In this document: one piece after another, positions 1 to 5,011 of the stretch
How the letters are laid out: each line of letters begins with the position of its first letter
Numbering within the stretch: position 1 is the first letter of the stretch
Assembly: GCA_024686055.1 (NCBI GenBank)
Contig: JAIBDV010000259.1
Location: forward strand, 1 to 5,011
Reading direction: 5' to 3'
DNA: 5,011 bases
Origin: Neptuniibacter sp.
Lineage (GTDB): Bacteria > Pseudomonadota > Gammaproteobacteria > Pseudomonadales > Balneatricaceae
The notes under the pieces: model-generated
Databases searched by the model: none
The model's input: the letters and a program-made list of their open reading frames with translations, nothing else
Told to the model about the DNA's origin: nothing
Translations under genes and position numbers: made by a program

Positions 1-214
1 GATCCAGGTCAGTCTCAGCGCCATCTTCCGTGACGAAAACTTCGCCGTGCTGGAATGGACTCATGGTCCCCGGATCCACATTAATGTAGGGATCCAGCTT
101 CAGCATGGTTACTTTAAGGCCTCTTGCTTCGAGGATGGCAGCCAATGAAGCCGATGCAATGCCTTTGCCCAAAGAGGACACGACACCGCCTGTGACGAAG
201 ATATAACGCGTCAT
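1..214 (-). CDS. pyrG: CTP synthase, N-terminal fragment (truncated by window edge)
   Basis: PyrG makes CTP from UTP, ATP and glutamine in the cytoplasm, the last step of de novo pyrimidine nucleotide synthesis. Only the first 71 codons plus one base are present; the remainder of the synthetase domain and the whole glutamine amidotransferase domain lie beyond the left edge. The visible part is the start of the amidoligase (synthetase) domain: it begins MTRYIFVTGGVVSSLGKGIA, with the ATP-binding P-loop-like segment GGVVSSLGKG at residues 9-18, followed by KLDPYINVDPGTMSP (39-53) and QHGEVFVTEDGAETDLD (55-71). The last visible Asp aligns with the Mg-binding Asp72 of E. coli PyrG. The ATG start matches the family N-terminus (one residue shorter than E. 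coli) and has an AGG at 221-223, six bases upstream, as a modest ribosome binding site. The gene follows tilS after an 89-base spacer containing a likely promoter. Identification is near certain. Confidence 0.97.
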   Translation of the reverse strand, partial: MTRYIFVTGGVVSSLGKGIASASLAAILEARGLKVTMLKLDPYINVDPGTMSPFQHGEVFVTEDGAETDLD

Positions 215-274
215 GCGGAACCTGTATTCTGGTGGTTTAAAATGCGAGGATAAACGAACTCGAGATGGGGCGTC

Positions 275-303
275 AGGATAGCAAAAGAGCACTGAACAGA
301 CAA
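275..303 (-). promoter_or_regulatory. Candidate sigma70 promoter for pyrG
   Basis: On the minus strand, directly after the tilS stop, there is a -35-like TTGTCT (303-298, 4 of 6 consensus), a 17-base spacer and a -10-like TATCCT (280-275, 4 of 6). The -10 is preceded by TGC, fitting the extended -10 TGn element. Initiation would fall near 268, giving a leader of about 54 bases before the pyrG ATG. A second, weaker pair lies downstream: CTGACG (276-271), 18 bases, TATCCT (252-247). These are matches made by eye. That a promoter drives pyrG separately from tilS is inference. Confidence 0.45.
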
Positions 304-1590
304 TCACAAAGGTGCCCAGTTAACAGTAAAACCCACCCCCCTGCTTTGCCAGTTTTCACAAATACAGATACCAGGCACCGCAACAACCTCCTCGCCGACC
401 ATCAATAATGGCCAGGATGCCCGCTGCCAGGGTGCTATTCCCGCTTCCTGTAGCAGCTTTTTCAGACTGCAATGGCCGCCCCGACCGGCAGGCTGTAAAC
501 GCTCTCCTCCCTGACGTCGGACCAGCTGCACAGACGCCAGCGTTGTTAACCCACCCTCGCCAGCAGCCACCGTCAGCACACCATCGCCAAGCGCAACCTC
601 ACCAACTTCAAGCGTGCCACTGAACGTGACTGGCTTGACGGACACAGCCGCCAGACAATACAGCTGTTCACGGTAGCGGCGGATAACACGGTTCCCCAGT
701 TGCAGCAGAGGCTGGGCGTCTGGCTGAGCCCCTATCAGCTCTCGCTCAATCGTCTCTAACGGTATCGTTCCTGCGTTAACGCCCTGGCATTGCAACCAGC
801 GCCTTAACAGCGCCTGTCGCCGAGGCGGCTCCGCTGGCAACGCTCCACAGTCCAGCTGCTGCTGTGGGCCCACCAGACGTCGCAAGTCCTGATCCAGATA
901 GGTATTTAATAGCTGATCAGTGTCGGCCATAAGCTGTGCTGTATGCGCCCAGCGGGCAGCAAACCCCGGCCAGCGCTGCGCCAGCACCGGCATCACCCTG
1001 TTGCGCAGGAAGTTACGATCGTAGTCATCCAGCGCATTAGAGGGGTCTTCTACCCAGCTTAACTGCTGCGTATGCGCCCACGCCTCAAGCTGTGCACGCG
1101 AGTACTGCAGTAGCGGCCGTAATAACTGACCCGCTGCCAGTGCCCGGGTACCCGGCATCCCCGCCAGCCCGGTCAGCCCGGTGCCGCGCAGCAATCTGAA
1201 CAGTAACGTCTCTGCCTGATCATCCGCATGATGACCCAACAACAGACAGTCGCCCGCTGCCAGCTGGCCGCTGAAAGCCTCATAACGGGCATCACGGGCA
1301 CTGTTTTCCGACGACGTCTCAAGCTCAACCGTCAACGTCTGCTGCGCCAGCCCCAGCTGTTTCGCCTGGGCAGCCGAAAACGCCGCCCATGCCAGGGCGT
1401 CAGACTGTAACTGGTGATTGATATGAATAACCTGCAACTGCTCGGCAGGCAGGTGACGAGCAGCCAGGTGCAACAGCACCTGGGAGTCCAGCCCCCCGCT
1501 ATGGCCGATTAGCCAGCGCCGCGGGGCCGGGGTCAGTGCAGCGAGCTGGCGGCAGAACGCCGCTTCCAGCTCACTGTACGGGGTTTTCAC
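304..1590 (-). CDS. tilS: tRNA(Ile)-lysidine synthetase
   Basis: TilS uses ATP and lysine to convert cytidine 34 of the CAU-anticodon isoleucine tRNA to lysidine, so that the tRNA is charged with Ile and reads AUA. It is a cytoplasmic, usually essential enzyme. The 428-residue product has the full layout: an N-type ATP pyrophosphatase domain with the PP-loop SGGLDS at residues 31-36, HINHQL (56-61), ENSARDARYEAF (95-106), the signature GHHADDQAETLLFRLLRGTG (119-138) and WVEDPSN (179-185) with YDRNFLRNRVMP (190-201); a substrate-binding middle region (about 210-310); and a TilS C-terminal domain (about 354-425) containing RRQGGERLQP and LKKLLQEAGIAPWQR. Length is normal (E. coli about 432). 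The start is GTG (1590-1588), not ATG; no in-frame ATG lies close upstream. The GTG is 5 bases past the accA stop, with only a weak TGAG four bases before it, so translational coupling to accA is likely. No frameshift or missing key residue is seen. Confidence 0.96.
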   Translation of the reverse strand: MKTPYSELEAAFCRQLAALTPAPRRWLIGHSGGLDSQVLLHLAARHLPAEQLQVIHINHQLQSDALAWAAFSAAQAKQLGLAQQTLTVELETSSENSARDARYEAFSGQLAAGDCLLLGHHADDQAETLLFRLLRGTGLTGLAGMPGTRALAAGQLLRPLLQYSRAQLEAWAHTQQLSWVEDPSNALDDYDRNFLRNRVMPVLAQRWPGFAARWAHTAQLMADTDQLLNTYLDQDLRRLVGPQQQLDCGALPAEPPRRQALLRRWLQCQGVNAGTIPLETIERELIGAQPDAQPLLQLGNRVIRRYREQLYCLAAVSVKPVTFSGTLEVGEVALGDGVLTVAAGEGGLTTLASVQLVRRQGGERLQPAGRGGHCSLKKLLQEAGIAPWQRASWPLLMVGEEVVAVPGICICENWQSRGVGFTVNWAPL

Positions 1591-1595
1591 TACGC

Positions 1596-2561
1596 TCAGG
1601 CGGTTTCGCCGTCCAGACCGTAAGACATCAGACGCTCGTAACGACGTTCCAGCCGTTCGTCTGCTGGCAATGCTTCCAGCTTATCCAGTGCTTCAATCAG
1701 ATGTTTTTTCAGATTGGCAGCCATCAGCGGTACATCACGGTGTGCGCCGCCCAGTGGCTCGCTGATAATCTGATCCACCAGCCCCAGTTCGTGCAGACGA
1801 TCAGAGGTAATACCCATCGCTTTGGCAGCATCGGAAGCACGGTCAGCACTTTTCCACAGAATGGAGGCACAACCTTCCGGTGAGATTACTGAATAGGTAC
1901 CGTACTGCAGCATCATCAGCTCGTCACAGACACCGATTGCCAGCGCACCACCGGAACCACCTTCACCAATGACAGTAGAGATGATCGGCGTGTTCAGGCT
2001 GGACAGTTTCAGCAGATTGTAAGCGATTGCTTCAGACTGGCCACGCTCCTCAGCATCGATCCCCGGGTACGCACCCGGTGTATCAATAAACGTCATCACT
2101 GGCAGCTTGAAGCGCTCAGCTATTTCCATGATACGCAGTGCTTTACGGTAACCTTCAGGCCGCGGCATACCGAAGTTACGGCGCACCTTCTCTTTGACTT
2201 CACGGCCTTTCTGATGGCCAACGACCATCACCGGACGACCATCAATCCGGCCAACACCGGCAACAATCGCCGCGTCATCAGCGAAGTGGCGATCACCGTG
2301 AATTTCATCGAAGTCTTCAAAGACGTGTTCGATGTAATCCAGCGTGTAAGGGCGCTGTGGGTGACGAGCGATCTGCGATACCTGCCACGCGGACAGGTCA
2401 GAGAAGATCGACTCGGTCAGAGAGCGGCTTTTCGCCTGCAGCGTTTCGATCTCGTCAGAAAGGTTGAGTGATTCGGTGTCATCGCTGACCAGACGTAACT
2501 CGTCAATCTTGGCCTGCAGTTCCGCAATCGGTTGTTCAAAGTCCAGGTAATTCGGATTCAT
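1596..2561 (-). CDS. accA: Acetyl-CoA carboxylase, carboxyltransferase subunit alpha
   Basis: AccA pairs with AccD to form the alpha2-beta2 carboxyltransferase, which moves the carboxyl group from carboxybiotin on AccB to acetyl-CoA, giving malonyl-CoA, the committed step of fatty acid synthesis. The 321-residue protein is family length (E. coli 319). The N-terminal helical region (about 1-60, beginning MNPNYLDFEQPIAELQAKID) is followed by the crotonase-like carboxyltransferase fold: HPQRPYTLDYIE (67-78), FDEIHGDRHFADD (84-96), GHQKGREVKEK (115-125), NFGMPRPEGYRKALR (129-143), FIDTPGAYPGIDAEERGQ (158-175) and the glycine-rich oxyanion segment GEGGSGGALAIG (199-210), then SPEGCASILWK (227-237). 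It starts at ATG with a poor ribosome binding site: GGA lies about 12 bases upstream and GGG is almost adjacent to the start. It sits 123 bases after dnaE and 5 bases before tilS, so it heads an accA-tilS unit at least. AccD is not in the window. No oddity in the protein is seen. Confidence 0.98.
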   Translation of the reverse strand: MNPNYLDFEQPIAELQAKIDELRLVSDDTESLNLSDEIETLQAKSRSLTESIFSDLSAWQVSQIARHPQRPYTLDYIEHVFEDFDEIHGDRHFADDAAIVAGVGRIDGRPVMVVGHQKGREVKEKVRRNFGMPRPEGYRKALRIMEIAERFKLPVMTFIDTPGAYPGIDAEERGQSEAIAYNLLKLSSLNTPIISTVIGEGGSGGALAIGVCDELMMLQYGTYSVISPEGCASILWKSADRASDAAKAMGITSDRLHELGLVDQIISEPLGGAHRDVPLMAANLKKHLIEALDKLEALPADERLERRYERLMSYGLDGETA

Positions 2562-2638
2562 GCCCGTTCGGTATCCAGCTTAAATTCTTTTCAGATCAGG
2601 GTAAAAAATTGTGCTCAAGTGTACCCGCTTGGTCGTTT

Positions 2639-2668
2639 AAGAACCAGCGTGCACAGCAAGCGGTTCTT
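2639..2668 (-). repeat. Inverted repeat in dnaE-accA spacer (weak terminator or mRNA hairpin candidate)
   Basis: A perfect 7-base inverted repeat, AAGAACC and GGTTCTT, with a 16-base loop begins 16 bases after the dnaE stop codon. The position suits a terminator or 3'-end hairpin, but the stem has only three G:C pairs and on the minus strand it is followed by AAACG rather than a U tract, so strong intrinsic termination is unlikely. It may only stabilise the dnaE 3' end, or be chance. The repeat itself is seen directly; any role is inference. Confidence 0.35.
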
Positions 2669-2684
2669 TAGCCCGGCTCAATCA

Positions 2685-5011
2685 CTAACGTTTATCATAA
2701 AGGGTCTGAACACTGCCGGTACCAAACTGGTCCAGCAGCGCCAGCATCAGCTCATCACTGGCCTGTACCCGGTGGTTATTACCCAGCGCGATTTCGCCTT
2801 CGGCATCCGCTCGTCGATAGTGAAGATTCACCGCCAGCGAGCCATTACCACGGTAAGTGGCCAGCGTATCCTGCAGCTGTTTCAGCCCGCGCTGGTTCAG
2901 CTGCCCGGTCGCACAACGGATCTGCAGACAGCGAGCATAGCGGGCCCGCGCCATCGGAATGTCCATCACCTCACGTACGCCAACTTTTATGCCGCCAGAA
3001 AAGTGATCTTCTTTTACTTCGCCCTCAACCACCAGAATCTTGTCTTTGGCAATCAGTTCGCGGTTGGCATCATAAACTTCACCAAACAGCGTTACATCGA
3101 TGCGGGCACTGCGGTCGTCCAGGGTGACAAAACAGAGATTATCGCCCTTCTTGGTTTTCTTCAGCCGCAGATCAACGACCAGCCCGGCCATTTTCTGGAA
3201 CTGACCACGGGCAGGCTGAATCTCAACAATTTTTTTGCTGACGAAGTGCTTGAGCTCACGCTCGTATTCGTCGATCGGGTGACCGGTCAGGTAAAGCCCC
3301 AGGGTATCTTTTTCCCCCCCCAGCCGCTCTTTATCGGTCCATTCACGTACCCGGCGCTGGTAGTCTTCGTAAGGATCTCGCGGCTGTTCAACTTCAACCT
3401 CGCCAAACAGATCGAACATCCCCGCATCCTGATTACGCTCGCCCTGGTCTGCGGCTTTCAGCGCATCGCCAATGGCCTCAAACATTACCGCCCGACTGGG
3501 GCCGACATTGTCCAGTGCACCGCTGCGTACCAGTGCTTCCATCACCCGTTTGTTCAGCTTTTTGCTGCCAACACGGGAGCAGAAGTCGAAAATATCGCTA
3601 AAATTGCCTTTACCATCCTGACGCGCTTCAACAATCGCATCAATCGGGCCTTCACCTACCCCCTTGATAGCCCCCAGACCGTACACGATCTTACCCGCCT
3701 CGTTGACGGTAAACATGTACTCGCCACTGCTGACATCGGGTGGTAGCGGGGCATGCCCCATGTTGCGGCACTCTTCAATGAAGATCACCACCTTGTCGGT
3801 GGTCTGCATATCCGAGGATATCACCGCCGCCATAAACGGCGCCGGGTAATGGGTTTTCAGCCAGGCAGTCTGGTACGACACCAGGGCATAGGCGGCCGAG
3901 TGAGATTTGTTAAAACCGTAACCGGCAAACTTCTCCACCAGATCGAAGATGTTACCTGCAAGGTTCGCATCAATACTGTATTCAGCACAACCTTCCAGGA
4001 ATAGCGTGCGCTGCTTGGCCATCTCTTCCGGCTTTTTCTTACCCATGGCACGGCGCAGCATATCCGCGCCGCCCAGTGTATAGCCGGCCATGACCTGGGC
4101 GATTTGCATCACCTGTTCCTGATACAGGATGATACCGTAGGTCGGCTCCAGTACCGGTTGCAGGCTGTCGAGCTGGTAATCCGGGTGTGGCCAGGCCATC
4201 TCGGCCCGGCCGTGCTTACGGTTGATAAAGTCATCTGCCATGCCGGACTGCAGTGGCCCGGGCCGGAACAGTGCCACCAGGGCGACGATATCTTCAAAGC
4301 GCGAGGGCAATAGGCGGCGTACCAGGTCCTTCATGCCATTGGACTCAAGCTGGAACACCGCCGTGGTTGCTGCCGACTGCAACAAATCAAAGGTCGGCTT
4401 ATCTTCCAGGTCGATCAGCGCGATATCCAGCGGCGCTTCGCCATCCTGGGCACGCACTTTATTGATCGTTTTCAGTGCCCAGTCGATGATGGTCAGGGTT
4501 CGCAGACCCAGGAAGTCGAACTTGACCAGCCCGGCCTCTTCCACGTCATTCTTATCAAACTGTGTCACCAGGCCTTTACCTTCGGCATCACAGTAAGTGG
4601 CGGCAAAGTCGGTCAGCTTGGTCGGGGCAATAACGACACCACCCGCATGCTTACCGACTCCACGGGTGACACCTTCCAGCTTGTAGGCCATCTCCATGAT
4701 TTCCTGCACTTCGTCACTACCATTGACGTAGTCACGCAGCAGTTCTTCCTGGTCCCAGGCCTTCTTCAGGGTCATCCCGACCTCAAACGGAATCAGCTTG
4801 GACAACCGGTCCGCCATGCCGAAGGGCTTGCCCTGCACCCGCGCGACATCGCGCACCACCGCCTTGGCCGCCATGGTACCGAATGTCACAATCTGGGATA
4901 CCGCATCGCGACCATAAGTATTGGCCACGTAGTCGATCACCTTGTCGCGATTTTCCATACAGAAGTCGATATCGAAATCGGGCATGGAAACACGTTCAGG
5001 GTTCAGAAACC
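2685..5011 (-). CDS. dnaE: DNA polymerase III alpha subunit, C-terminal two thirds (truncated by window edge)
   Basis: DnaE is the replicative polymerase subunit of the Pol III holoenzyme. The frame stays open to the right edge: eight codons (FLNPERVS) precede the internal Met at 4985, so the Met is not the start. 774 residues are visible, aligning with about E. coli 391 to the end (1160). The three catalytic aspartates are present: two in PDFDIDF (fragment residues 11 and 13, E. coli D401 and D403) and one in KFDFLG (residue 165, E. coli D555). Other polymerase landmarks are LFRPGPLQSGM (247-257) and GYGFNKSHSAAYAL (363-376). A helix-hairpin-helix region with GLGAIKGVGEGP (444-455), a clamp-binding region QDAGMFDLF (527-535), an OB-fold (about 603-690, including LDDRSARIDVTLFGEVYD) and a tau-binding-type C-terminus ending YDKR follow. 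The PHP domain lies outside the window. The stop is TAG (2687-2685). This is the replicative DnaE1 type, not the error-prone ImuC/DnaE2 type, judged from the close match to E. coli DnaE and the accA neighbour. Confidence 0.98.
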   Translation of the reverse strand, partial: FLNPERVSMPDFDIDFCMENRDKVIDYVANTYGRDAVSQIVTFGTMAAKAVVRDVARVQGKPFGMADRLSKLIPFEVGMTLKKAWDQEELLRDYVNGSDEVQEIMEMAYKLEGVTRGVGKHAGGVVIAPTKLTDFAATYCDAEGKGLVTQFDKNDVEEAGLVKFDFLGLRTLTIIDWALKTINKVRAQDGEAPLDIALIDLEDKPTFDLLQSAATTAVFQLESNGMKDLVRRLLPSRFEDIVALVALFRPGPLQSGMADDFINRKHGRAEMAWPHPDYQLDSLQPVLEPTYGIILYQEQVMQIAQVMAGYTLGGADMLRRAMGKKKPEEMAKQRTLFLEGCAEYSIDANLAGNIFDLVEKFAGYGFNKSHSAAYALVSYQTAWLKTHYPAPFMAAVISSDMQTTDKVVIFIEECRNMGHAPLPPDVSSGEYMFTVNEAGKIVYGLGAIKGVGEGPIDAIVEARQDGKGNFSDIFDFCSRVGSKKLNKRVMEALVRSGALDNVGPSRAVMFEAIGDALKAADQGERNQDAGMFDLFGEVEVEQPRDPYEDYQRRVREWTDKERLGGEKDTLGLYLTGHPIDEYERELKHFVSKKIVEIQPARGQFQKMAGLVVDLRLKKTKKGDNLCFVTLDDRSARIDVTLFGEVYDANRELIAKDKILVVEGEVKEDHFSGGIKVGVREVMDIPMARARYARCLQIRCATGQLNQRGLKQLQDTLATYRGNGSLAVNLHYRRADAEGEIALGNNHRVQASDELMLALLDQFGTGSVQTLYDKR

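Noticed and set aside
408..623. Plus-strand frames inside tilS (408-623, 1228-1410) and across the tilS-accA junction (1536-1883).
   Set aside because: These are antisense to intact, family-length tilS and accA, and show low-complexity shadow composition without any recognisable motif.
2577..2623. Possible accA promoters on the minus strand: TTGAGC (2618-2613) with TCTGAA (2595-2590); TTTACC (2605-2600) with TAAGCT (2582-2577); isolated TACACT (2623-2618).
   Set aside because: In each case one of the two hexamers is 3 of 6 or worse, or the start would leave too short a leader. None stands out enough to annotate, although accA may well have a promoter here or inside dnaE.
2532..3746. A 404-codon open frame on the plus strand, antisense to the accA start, the spacer and the 3' part of dnaE.
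   Set aside because: It starts at a TTG with no sign of a proper start, its translation shows no recognisable domain, and the opposite strand encodes well conserved accA and dnaE. It is best explained as a shadow frame; only conservation or antisense transcript data could revive it.
3857..4297. Short minus-strand frames (3857-4051 and 4109-4297) within dnaE in another frame.
   Set aside because: They overlap conserved catalytic-domain sequence of dnaE in the correct frame and have no ribosome binding site or family resemblance.
4983..4985. The ATG at 4985 as a start codon for a shorter DnaE.
   Set aside because: The frame continues to the window edge as FLNPERVS, which matches the conserved DnaE sequence just before the catalytic PDFDIDF; the Met is internal, equivalent to E. 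coli Met399.

Overview
This window is a conserved housekeeping block from a gammaproteobacterium. All four genes lie on the minus strand, so transcription runs from right to left: dnaE (3' part) > accA > tilS > pyrG (5' part). Two things point to the group. The DnaE, AccA, TilS and PyrG proteins closely resemble their E. coli counterparts as I remember them. The order dnaE-accA-tilS-pyrG is typical of Pseudomonas/Oceanospirillales-type genomes, whereas in E. coli pyrG lies elsewhere, next to mazG and eno. I would not name a genus from this evidence.

Region by region: 1-214 encodes the first 71 residues of CTP synthase (pyrG), cut by the window edge. 215-303 is an 89-base spacer with a plausible sigma70-type promoter for pyrG just after the tilS stop. 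304-1590 is tilS, intact, with a GTG start 5 bases after the accA stop. 1596-2561 is accA, intact. 2562-2684 is a 123-base spacer with a short inverted repeat but no clear terminator or promoter. 2685-5011 is the C-terminal two thirds of dnaE, whose N-terminal PHP region lies beyond the right edge.

The genes serve growth functions: replication (DnaE), the first committed step of fatty acid synthesis (AccA), decoding of AUA codons (TilS) and CTP supply for nucleic acids and phospholipid precursors (PyrG). accA and tilS are almost certainly co-transcribed and probably translationally coupled. dnaE may read through into accA, and pyrG probably has its own promoter as well as read-through.

I found no mobile element, CRISPR array, RNA gene, integration scar, broken gene or unknown ORF. 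I see no evidence for a previously undescribed system here. The findings are small points about start sites, spacers and one motif variant.
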